Shown here piece by piece: positions 38,565-47,784 of a stretch of 64,000 nucleotides of DNA. The number at the start of each line of letters is the position of its first letter. The stretch's first letter is position 1. The translations under genes were made by a program, and so were the position numbers. The notes below the pieces were generated by a model. That model had not been told where the DNA came from. It searched no databases and saw only the letters and a program-made list of their open reading frames with translations. Origin of the DNA: Pirellula staleyi DSM 6068 (GTDB taxonomy: Bacteria > Planctomycetota > Planctomycetia > Pirellulales > Pirellulaceae); NCBI GenBank assembly GCA_945875845.1, contig CAMCMB010000005.1, positions 1 through 64,000 of the forward strand, given 5' to 3'.

Positions 38565-39595
38565 GACGTTTCCGCCGTGGCATCCTGAAACCCGTCCTCT
38601 TCCACGGACGGATCATCGCCCGTGAATTCCGTTCGAATCACTCTTGCACTTCGACCTTGCGACACGAGCATCTGGACCACTTGCTGGGTGTAGCCATGCG
38701 TGACCCAAACGTCGGATGCTTCCGACCATTGAATGGCTGTGAACAGATCGTTCCAATCGACATGATCCGAGATGACAAATCCACGATCGACCGAACGTCT
38801 GCGTCGTATGCCTCGAACGCGCATCCACCCCGAGGCCATTCCAGTCGAGATTTTTCCAAATCGCCTCAACCACGCTGATCCCTGAACGGACGGTGGTGCA
38901 ATGATGAGAGCGTTATGCCATTCACCACTCGCTTTCGCTTCGGTAACACTCTGAACATTAGGAAGTGCAATTCCGCATCGGCGGTACGCTTCGCAAGCGT
39001 TCACAATTGCGCCATGGCCGTAGATGGGTCCTATCGTCGAATCGATCGAGGCTAGTAAACGCTGCGCTTTGCCGACCGAGTAACCGAGGAGAACGCTCGT
39101 GATGCGCTGCGCTTGGTTGTCCGTCCACCAACGATTGATTTCCGAGAACATTGCATCGGTATCGTGCCACGAGTAAATAGGCAAACCAAACGTCGATTCG
39201 GTAATAAAAGTATCGCACTTGACGGGCTCAAAGGCTTCGCAGGTGGGGTCCGGTTGCAGCTTGTAGTCCCCGGTTACCACCGTGACGCGACCTTTTACTT
39301 CGACCCGCACTTGTGCCGATCCGGTCATGTGGCCTGCGGGGTGAAGTGAGACTGTTGCATCACCTATTTTGACTTGGCATCCATAGCTCAGGAAATCAAT
39401 GTTCGATTGAGCACCCAATCGCATTCTCAAAATGGCGTCCCCCGACTTCGCAGCGAGATAGGACTCACATCCCGCTCGAGCATGATCGCTATGCGCATGC
39501 GTTACGACGGCTTTTCGGACGCTCCTCCATGGATCAATGTAGAAATCACCCGCGGGGCAATAAAGTCCGTTCACCGTCTCCACCATTACCGACAT
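38561..39595 (-). CDS. Ligase-associated MBL-fold DNA exonuclease
   Basis: About 344 residues from ATG 39595; a more upstream frame start at 39718 is less likely. It is a metallo-beta-lactamase fold nuclease of the SNM1/CPSF73-like type: VVTHAHSDHARAG carries the HxHxDH metal motif (near residues 33-38), and HPAGHMTGSAQ, VVTGDYKLQ and a late SDHVDWN follow. It would process DNA ends. First gene of the cassette, overlapping the ligase by ATGA. Confidence 0.92.
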   Translation of the reverse strand: MSVMVETVNGLYCPAGDFYIDPWRSVRKAVVTHAHSDHARAGCESYLAAKSGDAILRMRLGAQSNIDFLSYGCQVKIGDATVSLHPAGHMTGSAQVRVEVKGRVTVVTGDYKLQPDPTCEAFEPVKCDTFITESTFGLPIYSWHDTDAMFSEINRWWTDNQAQRITSVLLGYSVGKAQRLLASIDSTIGPIYGHGAIVNACEAYRRCGIALPNVQSVTEAKASGEWHNALIIAPPSVQGSAWLRRFGKISTGMASGWMRVRGIRRRRSVDRGFVISDHVDWNDLFTAIQWSEASDVWVTHGYTQQVVQMLVSQGRSARVIRTEFTGDDPSVEEDGFQDATAETS

Positions 39596-39727
39596 GACGT
39601 CTCTTTCTAAACCTGCGCGAGCGACCAAACGCCTTGGCATTCTATCCACTAGGAAAGCGCCCTTTTCTCGCGCATGGAAGCGACTCTCCTCATCCAATGT
39701 TTCAGCGGGAGAAAACAACCGGCTAAC

Positions 39728-40552
39728 CTACTTTACGGAAAGAAACCGGAGAAGATCCTCGATCAGCCTCTTTTTGTGAGTCTCATAGAGCCCGTGGGGA
39801 GCTCCTGGGTATTCGATGAGCGTTGCATCTGGTAGTCCTTCGATAGCGACATGGGCGGAAATCGCGATCGGAACCGCTTGGTCCTCCGTACCGTGTATCA
39901 AAAGCGTGGGAAGGGTGACTGCCTTGAGCTCCTTTCTGAAGTCGGTTCGAGAAAAAGCATCAATGCAGTCGAGTACCCCCTTCAATCCAGCTTGCATGGA
40001 AACGGAACAAGTCCAATCCAGCATTTCCTGGCTGACCGATTTGGACATTAGCCCGACACCAAAAAAATTTGAGAAGAACTGCGAGAAAAACGCCGGGCGG
40101 TCCTTGGCGATGCCTTCTTTCAGTCCCTCAAATACCGCTGCGGGAACCCCGGTCTGGTTGCTCGCGGTTTGGAGCATGAATGGAATGATCGAGGCAACCA
40201 ATATCAGGCTTCTTAGTTTTTCCACTCCATAACGGCTGACATATCGGATGACTTCCCCTCCACCCATCGAAAAACCAATCAAGGAAACGTCACTCAGTTC
40301 ATGCAACTCAATTAACTGGGCAAGATCTGCCGCAAGGGTATCGTAGTCGTATCCCGACCAGGCATGACTAGACCTTCCGAATCCACGGCGGTCATAAGCG
40401 AAAACCTGAAATCCAGCATTGGCAAGGGCTAACGCGACGTCGTCCCAACTGGCGGAAGAGAGGGGCCATCCGTGGATCAGTACCACGGGACGCCCTTGCC
40501 CCCAAACTTTGTAAAAGATTTCCGTACCGTCTTGGGTCGTAAATGTCGCCAT
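39728..40552 (-). CDS. Alpha/beta hydrolase (non-haem haloperoxidase-like)
   Basis: About 274 residues from ATG 40552. It is a typical single-domain alpha/beta hydrolase: VVLIHGWPLSS gives the oxyanion-hole region, the nucleophile is S95 in LIGFSMGGGE, the acid is in LIHGTEDQAVP and the histidine in GAPHGLYETH. Closest in pattern to cofactor-free chloroperoxidase/esterases. The substrate is unknown. It lies downstream of the repair cassette but on the same strand by chance; a terminator was not found. Confidence 0.85.
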   Translation of the reverse strand: MATFTTQDGTEIFYKVWGQGRPVVLIHGWPLSSASWDDVALALANAGFQVFAYDRRGFGRSSHAWSGYDYDTLAADLAQLIELHELSDVSLIGFSMGGGEVIRYVSRYGVEKLRSLILVASIIPFMLQTASNQTGVPAAVFEGLKEGIAKDRPAFFSQFFSNFFGVGLMSKSVSQEMLDWTCSVSMQAGLKGVLDCIDAFSRTDFRKELKAVTLPTLLIHGTEDQAVPIAISAHVAIEGLPDATLIEYPGAPHGLYETHKKRLIEDLLRFLSVK

Positions 40553-40767
40553 AAATTCCTCGATTGAAAAACACGGTATCCAGTGGGGGTGACTCCGATT
40601 GGCCAACACCTTTAGGACGCATTCAGCAAACAAAAACCGCTAAAGCACCCATTATACCGTCCGCACCGTTAATAACGTATGAGCAAGTTGCTTTCTGTTC
40701 AATCAGTGACGTCGTCTTTCGTCGCCATTCGCTCGGCGAAAAAGTAGTCGATCCAAAAATTCACAGA

Positions 40768-40825
40768 CTATCCGCGAAAGAACGCGTCATGAACCCCACT
40801 TTTGCTGTGCAAAAGGTGACTGTGT
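40768..40825 (+). repeat. 60-bp hairpin repeat, copy 2
   Basis: Second copy of the family at 5949-6008, same orientation: CTATCCGCGAAAGAACGC, then hairpin CTTTTGC-tgt-GCAAAAG, then GGTGACTGTGTT. The stem bases are identical to copy 1; only the loop differs. It lies between divergent genes. Confidence 0.8.
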
Positions 40826-40906
40826 TGCAAGGTTCTGGCAGTCGGATCTGCCGGATAATAATCCACAATTCCCGAAATCGTTTCACTGAACTACATGGAG
40901 TACAGC

Positions 40907-41944
40907 ATGCCTACGCAAACGAAGCGAGGTGTTCAGAGCCGCCAGATCGAACTTGCCTCGCGCCCCGACGGCATTCCAACCGAAAAGAATTTTTCGCTCA
41001 CAACGGCCTCACTCTCGCCCATAGATAATGGCGAATTTCTTGTCCGAAATGACTGGATGTCGGTTGATCCCTACATGCGAGGACGGATGAAACAAGGGGA
41101 TAGCTACGTGCCAGCGTTCGAGATCGGTGAACCGCTGGAGGGGGGCTGCATCGGAGAAGTCATCGAGTCCAACAACGAAGGTTTTGAGGTGGGCGATCAG
41201 GTCCTAGGTAATTTCGGTTGGCGGGAATACTGGAAGTCCACTGGCGAAGGGGTGCAAAAGCTCGATGCGGATCTCGCTCCGATTCAGGCATACTTGGGCG
41301 CACTGGGCATGACCGGCATGACTGCCTGGGTGGGACTCAAACGCATCGCCAACTTGCAGCCCGGTAATACCGTGTTTGTCTCGGCCGCATCAGGGGCCGT
41401 CGGATCGATGGTTTGTCAGATCGCCAAAGCCAACGACTGCAGAGTGATTGGAAGCGCTGGCAAAGATGAGAAGATCAAATGGCTACAAGAGAAGGCCGGT
41501 GTCGACGCGGTCATCAATTACAAGACCACGGACAATCTGAGCAACGAACTCGGAAAGCTTGCACCAGACGGAATCGACGTGTATTTCGACAACGTCGGAA
41601 GCGATCACCTCGAAGCCGCCATTGACCAGATGAACGATTTCGGCTGCATCGTTTGTTGTGGCATGATCTCCACGTACAACGCAACCGAGCCAGCATCGGC
41701 CCCCCGAAATCTATTCAAGGTGATCGGGAAACGATTGCGATTGCAAGGGTTCATCGTTCGCGACCACATGGCGGATCGCGAAGAGTTTATTCGCGACGTG
41801 TCATCGCTCATTAGCGATGGAAAAATCACTTGGAAGGAAACCATCACCGAAGGTCTAGAAAAAGCTCCCAATGCATTCATCGGATTGTTTGACGGTGAGA
41901 ATCTCGGCAAAGCCCTTGTCCGTATTTCCAAGGAAAACCCGTGA
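40907..41944 (+). CDS. Zinc-free MDR-family NADP-dependent oxidoreductase (CurA/PTGR-like)
   Basis: About 345 residues; the ATG at 40907 has GGAG at good spacing, unlike the ATG 12 bases upstream. The pattern fits leukotriene B4 dehydrogenase/prostaglandin reductase and bacterial CurA: MSVDPYMRGRM, MTGMTAWVGLKRIANLQPGN, VFVSAASGAVGSMVCQIAK (NADP-binding motif), YFDNVGSDHLEA and RLQGFIV. The protein would reduce alpha,beta-unsaturated carbonyls using NADPH in the cytoplasm. It has no zinc-ligand cysteines, as in this subfamily. Confidence 0.92.
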   Translation: MPTQTKRGVQSRQIELASRPDGIPTEKNFSLTTASLSPIDNGEFLVRNDWMSVDPYMRGRMKQGDSYVPAFEIGEPLEGGCIGEVIESNNEGFEVGDQVLGNFGWREYWKSTGEGVQKLDADLAPIQAYLGALGMTGMTAWVGLKRIANLQPGNTVFVSAASGAVGSMVCQIAKANDCRVIGSAGKDEKIKWLQEKAGVDAVINYKTTDNLSNELGKLAPDGIDVYFDNVGSDHLEAAIDQMNDFGCIVCCGMISTYNATEPASAPRNLFKVIGKRLRLQGFIVRDHMADREEFIRDVSSLISDGKITWKETITEGLEKAPNAFIGLFDGENLGKALVRISKENP

Positions 41945-42348
41945 ATTCTAACGGTTTCGCTTTACGATGTTTCCAAGCACCGCGTACAACCTCCCATACC
42001 GATTTCAGACCAATCAAATCAAAGGATTTCGATACGGGTGGCACGCCCTGAGGTACGAAGGGCTTGTGATTCGCCAGAACCATGTTCCAAGCGTCTCACG
42101 CCCATCGCTAACGCTCTGAGCGTGCCACCCTTCGTTTTTTCGTGGGTGCTTACGCCTCCTACTTTCCGCATCCGAGCTCTGGACGGTAGAGGATTTGGAC
42201 CAACGTGAACTTAATTCCAGACAAATGAAGTAAGGCACCATGAATTCTCAGTTGTGGCACAACTCCTGCTTGAATCACCTTCGCGATGCCATGGCAATGC
42301 GTAACGGTGACCGGGCTATTGAACAGATATCAATGAGAGTGCTAAATA
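41945..42348. other. Intergenic region with a long-range inverted repeat
   Basis: A 404-bp gap. Arms at 42036-42052 (GGGTGGCACGCCCTGAG) and 42114-42130 (CTCTGAGCGTGCCACCC) form a near-perfect inverted repeat, followed by CTTCGTTTTTTCG. It could be a repeat element or a terminator of the oxidoreductase gene. No gene is supported. Confidence 0.55.
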
Positions 42349-43095
42349 ATGCTCACGTTTCAAATGACAGTAGCAGTCGTCTTGTGGCGATTGATAGGAA
42401 TGAATGAAGCTGAAATTGCGGAATCGCAACAACACGATGAAAACCCCGTTGGGGGATTGATTGTTTGGTTGCCGGCTAATTTTGTAAGTACGCTATTTGA
42501 TCAGCCCCTTTCCGGAGACGAAATCGTCGAGTGCGAAATTCTCGGAACCAAAATGACGGGACTCTCGCAGTGTACTGGTAGCTTAGTCGCGAGTGTGGAC
42601 GGAGCCCAATCCGTTGCGAACATACGGTGTGTTTTGAAAGGACGGATTGAATCGGAAAACTCGGGAAGGAACGGTCCGGCAAAAATCTTGTCTACCACAT
42701 CCACGTCCTTTGACGCAATGAAACTCGTAAGATTTGATGGAATTCGATTTACATCCTCGCCGGTCGAATTGTGTGTTGCTACATCGTTAGAAATAACCAA
42801 CATCGATACTAATCTTAAGGGAATAAAGGCGGTGGTCGTAAAACGCATCGCCTCCGCTCAAGCGGTCGCAACAAAAGAAGAGGTCCGAACCATCGCAGAG
42901 GAACTAACGAGGAAGCGTCTCGCGGAAAAAATTGATGGCGAATTTGAGCTTCAACTATCTCAGGCTAACCGAGCCATTAAAATAGTGAAGTCATCGCTGA
43001 CCTATATCGGAATTCGCGAAATCCGAATCGTGACGAGACGCATTGCGCAGAACGTCGAAGTGGGAATCGTCGTGGCGACTTCCAATCGGAATTGA
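42349..43095 (+). CDS. Hypothetical protein
   Basis: A 248-residue protein with a short hydrophobic start (MTVAVVLWRLIG) that may be a weak signal or anchor. The remainder is a mixture of beta and helical segments with no recognised motif; a helical Glu/Lys-rich section spans about 165-195. No clear ribosome-binding site precedes the ATG. A possible small gene on the other strand overlaps its 3' end by about 119 bp, so one of the two may be wrong. Confidence 0.5.
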   Translation: MLTFQMTVAVVLWRLIGMNEAEIAESQQHDENPVGGLIVWLPANFVSTLFDQPLSGDEIVECEILGTKMTGLSQCTGSLVASVDGAQSVANIRCVLKGRIESENSGRNGPAKILSTTSTSFDAMKLVRFDGIRFTSSPVELCVATSLEITNIDTNLKGIKAVVVKRIASAQAVATKEEVRTIAEELTRKRLAEKIDGEFELQLSQANRAIKIVKSSLTYIGIREIRIVTRRIAQNVEVGIVVATSNRN

Positions 43096-43276
43096 TGTTC
43101 TTGGGCGAGTTCGGAGTGGGTGGATACGAATGGTTTCGGGGACACAAATTAGACTTGTTTCCTGCAGTCACGACAACGGTTTTTATGGACTTGTTGTCGC
43201 CGACTTGGACCGCGATCAAATCTTCGTAACGAAGTTCTTTATCGATCAAGCGCAGACCTTCTGCTCGACTTCCCAT
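42977..43276 (-). CDS. Possible small protein, antisense to the 3' end of the preceding gene
   Basis: A 99-codon frame whose ATG at 43276 has a near-perfect Shine-Dalgarno (AAGGAGG, 8 bases upstream on the minus strand). The first 50 residues look protein-like (MGSRAEGLRLIDKELRYEDL then IAVQVGDNKSIKTVVVTAG), while the rest is Pro/Arg/Ser-rich and overlaps the other gene. It may be a real small gene whose 3' end has been altered by frameshift, or a coincidence. No domain is recognised. Confidence 0.35.
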   Translation of the reverse strand: MGSRAEGLRLIDKELRYEDLIAVQVGDNKSIKTVVVTAGNKSNLCPRNHSYPPTPNSPKNINSDWKSPRRFPLRRSAQCVSSRFGFREFRYRSAMTSLF

Positions 43277-43748
43277 TTCGTCATCCTCCTTCAAGCTCGT
43301 GATTCCATGGGCGAGACGCCCATGCCACTTTCGAATACCCCGTGTTTGGGACCATGTTTTGTGTCTCGCAAATAAATTTACAGGCTAGGAGTGCCCTCCG
43401 TCGGGAAGAACTAAGTCTTACACATTCTAGAGCAATTTGCTACGCTGAGCTCAGATACGGGAGCCAGGCGAAAACGGATCGAGCACCACGCAACGAGATG
43501 CTTACTCAAGACTCGATAATTCATAGCGGACGCGGGATGATGGTACGGCCAACCCAGTGACCGCCAGAGGGCCCACGAAGCAGGCTTCGACCATCATCTG
43601 GCGAAACCGGTCCGTATCGATGACGTGCATCGGTTGCTATCGTCATCGTGACAACGCGACGACCCCCTGAGACGCATCGACGTTCGTTTCTTGATACGTG
43701 GGCGTCGTGGATTCTTCCAATCTCACTGCGCCTGGCTCAGGGACGATG
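43277..43748. other. Intergenic region
   Basis: No gene is supported here. A short dyad TGGGCGAGACGCCCA lies near 43308. Frames present are not protein-like. Confidence 0.45.
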
Positions 43749-45011
43749 TCAAAAGGGGTGAGCGAATGTTCGATTGTGCTCGCCCAGGGTGATTCTCGCA
43801 AGTCGATCCAAATCGTCATCTGTGGTCGACGGTAAATACCTCTTTCGAAAAATTTCTTCATGAATGATGCTCACCATCGCGACCATCGGGGCTGCGATGA
43901 TAACACCCAAAGGACCAAAGGATATGACACAGACCAGAATTGAGAATAGGATTGCAACGGCGTGCAGTTTCATGCCGCGGGCCATGATGAGCGGCAGTAT
44001 CACATTGTTCTCCAAGGCTTGAATAACGATGAAGGCTAGCAACACCCAGAACGGTGACATGCCACCTTGCCCAAACGCCAACAACAACGCAGGCACCGTA
44101 CTGAGCACAGGTCCGAGGAACGGAACAGACTCGAAAACGCCAGCGATCAGCCCCAACACCAGTGCGTCTTTTATGCCGAAGATTGGCCACATAAACAAAA
44201 ATACGAGCACACCAATGGTAACCATCCCCATCAACATCGAACCCGCCCATGAGGGTGCGAAGTGCCCAATGCGTTTCATGATAATCAAGGCTTTGGAATG
44301 ATACACCTCTGGCACTAGGAGAAATATCGCTGCAAAAATAGGACGCGGATCCATTAGCGTAAAGATCACTCCGAAGAACACAGTCACCAAGACAACCAAG
44401 AACTGAGTTCCATTGAAAGCAGCTTTGGCAATACTTCCGACGATCTCTCGAAACATCTGCCCTAGATTCTGGCGAAGGGAGCCGGCAGCGGGTGTCGAGC
44501 CTTCCGTTACGCCGTTTTCCGATGGTGGATTATCGGCTTGGTTGGGTGTCGGCTCCGATTCCTCGATTTCAGTCGTCACTTCGGCTTGTAATTTTTCCTC
44601 GGAAAGAACAGCTTGCTGCTCCAACTTAATCAAGGGCTTCTGGAGACGCTCCCAGTAGCCAGGCAAAACGTCCACCAGATCCGAAACCGATGATCTCATA
44701 GGACCAATAAATGCCATGACAGCTATGACAAGAACGACAAGGAGACCTACGACGATCATCACGGTCGCAATGCTTCGTCCACCAGTCCAAGCTCTAAACC
44801 GGGCGACGACTGGGTTGAGCGCCAAGGAAATGATCAGCGTCAAAAGAAGAGACAATACGATGGGAGCGATCAGCGAGAAGGTCTGAATCAAGACGAAGAT
44901 TGCAGCGCTCAACAAGATCGCGAACGCAACGTGGTTCGTAACCTTCTCAGCCCCAACGCCGTTTGGCGTTGTCTCAGTATCGTCTGCCGTTGACAGTGAA
45001 TTACTGGGCAC
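43749..45011 (-). CDS. AI-2E family transporter (PerM-like membrane protein)
   Basis: A 420-residue polytopic protein with a GTG start. Hydrophobic segments occur at about 30-75 (two), 90-110, 205-235, 250-340 (several) and 355-395. Family landmarks are the C-terminal LGLIAGVFESVPFLGPVLSTVPALLLA and QALENNVILPLIMARGMKLH followed by LGVIIAAPMVAMVSIIHEEI. A hydrophilic Glu/Thr/Pro-rich insert spans about 130-185. The family moves small signals or ions; the substrate here is unknown. A 39-codon frame ends at the start of this gene. Confidence 0.9.
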   Translation of the reverse strand: MPSNSLSTADDTETTPNGVGAEKVTNHVAFAILLSAAIFVLIQTFSLIAPIVLSLLLTLIISLALNPVVARFRAWTGGRSIATVMIVVGLLVVLVIAVMAFIGPMRSSVSDLVDVLPGYWERLQKPLIKLEQQAVLSEEKLQAEVTTEIEESEPTPNQADNPPSENGVTEGSTPAAGSLRQNLGQMFREIVGSIAKAAFNGTQFLVVLVTVFFGVIFTLMDPRPIFAAIFLLVPEVYHSKALIIMKRIGHFAPSWAGSMLMGMVTIGVLVFLFMWPIFGIKDALVLGLIAGVFESVPFLGPVLSTVPALLLAFGQGGMSPFWVLLAFIVIQALENNVILPLIMARGMKLHAVAILFSILVCVISFGPLGVIIAAPMVAMVSIIHEEIFRKRYLPSTTDDDLDRLARITLGEHNRTFAHPF

Positions 45012-45120
45012 CGGGCACCGGTAACGGCCCTTCCGCCGGTAACGAGTAGTCGCGCTTAATCACTGCGCTAATCTGCGATCGGCCCTCGATAGGATCAGTC
45101 GCCAAAATTTGGTAACGCAT
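45001..45120 (-). CDS. Possible 39-residue small protein, coupled to the AI-2E transporter
   Basis: The minus-strand frame reads MRYQILATDPIEGRSQISAV and then IKRDYSLPAEGPLPVPGAQ, ending in TAA. The stop overlaps the GTG start of the transporter by 11 bases, so the two could be translationally coupled. The sequence has balanced composition with basic and acidic residues, and looks protein-like. No good Shine-Dalgarno is visible. It could be a small regulatory protein, a leader, or a chance frame. Confidence 0.35.
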   Translation of the reverse strand: MRYQILATDPIEGRSQISAVIKRDYSLPAEGPLPVPGAQ

Positions 45121-45582
45121 AGGAACTTCGCTCGACTCAGACGATCAGACCAACCAGAGAATAAAAACCTCGATCATTCCATGAACCGAGGCTGGACATC
45201 CATAGTGCCTCCACTTCGCAAAGCAAAATCAGTACCGTTGGATTCGAAAAAAAAATTTCAAGCGTCCAAAGGCAACCGTCTCCTGTTTCGAGGACGATTT
45301 TGCTGCCTGGAAGACCCAGAGGAGTTCAAGTGATCGTTTGTCGACCAGCGTGTTCGCATTTCAATCGAATGATGTTGCATTAGAGCCTCGTCAATTTCGT
45401 GGACGAGCGGATTTCTACTCCCTCCTGGAAACATAGCCACGATCAACACGTTCACTCGGTAAATTCGAGGAATGTGGCACAGTGAATGCAATCCAATTTT
45501 GGCTGGCTGGCTGAGTCCACTTTCCAGCAGTCGCGGTCACCTCAATTTTTGAGGGGATTCAAGCTGTGGAAGTGAGATAAAA
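45121..45582. other. Intergenic region between divergent genes
   Basis: A 462-bp gap before the HPt-like gene. It contains a hairpin CCTCAAtttttGAGG at about 45540. A minus-strand frame at 45258-45491 is not credible. No RNA gene was recognised. Confidence 0.45.
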
Positions 45583-46032
45583 ATGGATCGTGCATTGAAA
45601 CCAACACCCTCGGCACCCAATGTTGATCTCGATGGGGTGCTCGCCTCTGTCGAAAGCAATCCGCAGCGGCTCTTTGAAATCGCCGAAACGTTTCGTCAAG
45701 ACGCGCCGAAGTTTATTCAAAAACTTGCGAGCTGCATTCAAGAAGGGAGACGCGACGAAGCGACTGTCGTGGCGACGCAGCTCCGTGATCTTGCAGTCCT
45801 GATGCAAGCCGTTCCGCTGGTTGAATTGACCGAGGTTGCAATACTGCATTGCGAACTTCAAGATTGGTCGTCGCTTCATGCCCTTTTGAAAACGTTAGAA
45901 ACAACCATCCAAGGGACCGTCAATTTGCTGAGAATTGAAAGTAAATTGGCGGAGACGAACCGATTGCCTGAACCCATCGAGTTCCCGGCCGAACTCGCAA
46001 GACATTGGCCGTTGAACAACCAAATTGGATGA
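45583..46032 (+). CDS. Degenerate HPt-domain-like protein lacking the phosphorylatable histidine
   Basis: A 149-residue, mostly helical protein. Residues 15-115 follow the HPt four-helix pattern: FRQDAPKFIQKLASCIQEGR (about 38-56), then the segment that normally reads AHxLKGSA, here VATQLRDLAVLMQA, so the histidine is replaced by Gln66, then LVELTEVAILHCELQDWSSLHALLKTLE. A phosphotransfer role is therefore unlikely; such proteins may act as scaffold or receiver-domain partner. GGAAGTGAG precedes the ATG. It is 170 bp upstream of the CsbD-like gene. Confidence 0.55.
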   Translation: MDRALKPTPSAPNVDLDGVLASVESNPQRLFEIAETFRQDAPKFIQKLASCIQEGRRDEATVVATQLRDLAVLMQAVPLVELTEVAILHCELQDWSSLHALLKTLETTIQGTVNLLRIESKLAETNRLPEPIEFPAELARHWPLNNQIG

Positions 46033-46202
46033 ATTGCCAGCGGCACGTCACGAGTTTGTCACGTCCGAGACAATACTGGGCTCATTCAGCCCGTCCAACG
46101 TGGGGTTTCATTCGATTTGGCACATCAAATGCATTGTTGAAGATTCGTTGCGGAAAGCAAAGTGCTTCACGCCAAGAGACAACGTGTTACGGAGTAGTTG
46201 AG

Positions 46203-46625
46203 ATGCAAACGAAAGAAGCAATTCAGGGCTCGTGGAATGAATTCGCGGGCGCCATACAGAAAAAGTATTCGCAGATTACCGGGGACGATCTGTCCGCGGC
46301 AAAAGGGAATGTTCAGCAACTCGTTGGAGTGATCCAACGCAAGACCGGCCAGGCCCGTGAGGAGATTGACGCCTATCTCAAAACCATCTCTTCCAAGAGT
46401 GCGGATGCAGTGGGCAACGCGTCGAAGGTGGCAAACGAGTGTATGGACAAGGCGAGCGAAGGAATTCGTGACGGCTATGAGTATGCAGTCGATGCGACTC
46501 AAGAATCGTATAGAAGTGCGAAAGAATCGGTTCGAACACGACCGGCCGAAGCCGTTGCGATCGCTTTCGGTGTGGGGATTGCAATGGGTGTCCTCGGTAC
46601 ACTGTCAATGTGCCGACGAAATTAA
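46203..46625 (+). CDS. CsbD-like stress protein with C-terminal membrane span
   Basis: About 140 residues from ATG 46203; GGAG lies 8 bases upstream, whereas the longer frame begins in the preceding gene. Residues 1-60 match CsbD (GSWNEFAGAIQKKYSQITGD with AAKGNVQQLVGVIQRKTGQA). The rest resembles DUF883/ElaB: a helical linker and a final hydrophobic span AVAIAFGVGIAMGVLGTLSM. CsbD proteins respond to general stress; a membrane-proximal envelope-stress role is inferred. A second small membrane protein gene follows. Confidence 0.8.
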   Translation: MQTKEAIQGSWNEFAGAIQKKYSQITGDDLSAAKGNVQQLVGVIQRKTGQAREEIDAYLKTISSKSADAVGNASKVANECMDKASEGIRDGYEYAVDATQESYRSAKESVRTRPAEAVAIAFGVGIAMGVLGTLSMCRRN

Positions 46626-46657
46626 TGTGTTACCATTCCTTTTTCTGGAGCAAGTAT

Positions 46658-46885
46658 ATGAGCGCGCAAATGGAGACTCGCCGCGGCGAACGTCAACAGC
46701 AGAAGACCTATGAGGCATTCTCGCAAAAGAATGGCGACCAGAATGTCACAGGTGAGGATTTTTACGACATGCTTCATGGCGTGTCTAAATCCATGTCTGA
46801 CTATTGTGCTAAACGACCCCAGCTTGCAGCAGCGGCATTGCTTTCAGTGGGATTCTTTCTTGGATGGAAGCTCAAGCCCTGGTAA
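46658..46885 (+). CDS. Small single-span membrane protein
   Basis: About 75 residues from ATG 46658, with GGAG upstream; the longer frame overlaps the CsbD-like gene. It has a helical charged N-terminus (ETRRGERQQQKTYEAFSQ), then QLAAAALLSVGFFLGWKLKPW, a C-terminal span of the DUF883 type. It follows the CsbD-like gene by 32 bp and forms an operon with it. A paralogous arrangement exists at 27073-27783. Confidence 0.7.
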   Translation: MSAQMETRRGERQQQKTYEAFSQKNGDQNVTGEDFYDMLHGVSKSMSDYCAKRPQLAAAALLSVGFFLGWKLKPW

Positions 46886-47062
46886 TGATTGACTTCGTGC
46901 TTACGTTGGACTGATTTCGTGAACCATTAGCCGAAGGCGTCGCTAATGGTTCAGTCTTTCCCGGGAAGTGACTTTACCATGATTCCGCGCGACAGTGAAT
47001 GCTGCCTTCGGATTGTGGTTTGCCGTTGGTTTGTACTTCCCCAAAGTGCCCTACCCAATTTC

Positions 47063-47183
47063 GTGGCAATGTCGAATGCATTGGAAACCAATGGGAGGGC
47101 GAGGCTCCTGCCGAGCTTAATACGCCATGGCTCGGCAGGAGCCTCACCCTCCCAGGCAATGAATGGATTGGTCAAAAATGACT
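47063..47183. repeat. GAGGCTCCTGCCGA palindrome, inverted copy (about 120 bp)
   Basis: The core palindrome 47092-47154 is present with arms TGGGAGGGCGAGGCTCCTGC and GCAGGAGCCTCACCCTCCCA. Flanks GCATTGGAAACCAATGG and GGCAATGAATGGATTGG match the full copy at 33490-33608 in inverted order, so the element moves or is copied as a unit of about 120 bp. Confidence 0.9.
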
Positions 47184-47784
47184 TGATGGGCAAAGCCACG
47201 AATGCAAGTTTCCAAGGGATCGCTTAAAACGCGGTAGGGGCGATCCGCCCCTGAATCGTTACTTACTGTCGGCAATGGAGTCGCAGCACCAACCGGCAAT
47301 CGAGGTGGAGCACCACCGGCGAGACGAAGATGCCGCAGGCAGAAAACAAGCGGGAGATTAGGATGCCCACTCAAGCCTTCTCTCAAATCGGGGCTTTTTT
47401 TGCGGCCCTATGGAGATCTGCGAGGCAAGTCCGATTTGCATTTGAATTGCCAATCGCTGCCGTTCGGCTGCCTCCCCCTCGGACCATGAATGCCTTATTG
47501 CCGCGCGACGATCTACGGTGCTCTCGCATGGGACTCCCACGGAGACATTCGAAGTGAGCGAGTTGTGAGATGTATTTTTCATGGCGTGATTCCTTATTAA
47601 GTGTTGATCCGTCGACCAGCGATTCGATCGCATTTCCTCTGAGAACGTCGGCCGGAATGACAACTGCCATCCAACCAATTCTTAGTAACCGCAATTGGCG
47701 GACCAAACCAACGAAATGTCTCCGAGAAATCCCATCCAGCGAAAAAGGAAGCAAACGGCAGAACCAGCCTCCTGCGCGGCTGGC

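Noticed and set aside
47383-47754. Coding gene in the repeat-rich gap
   Set aside because: The frame lacks a ribosome-binding site and has random-like composition.
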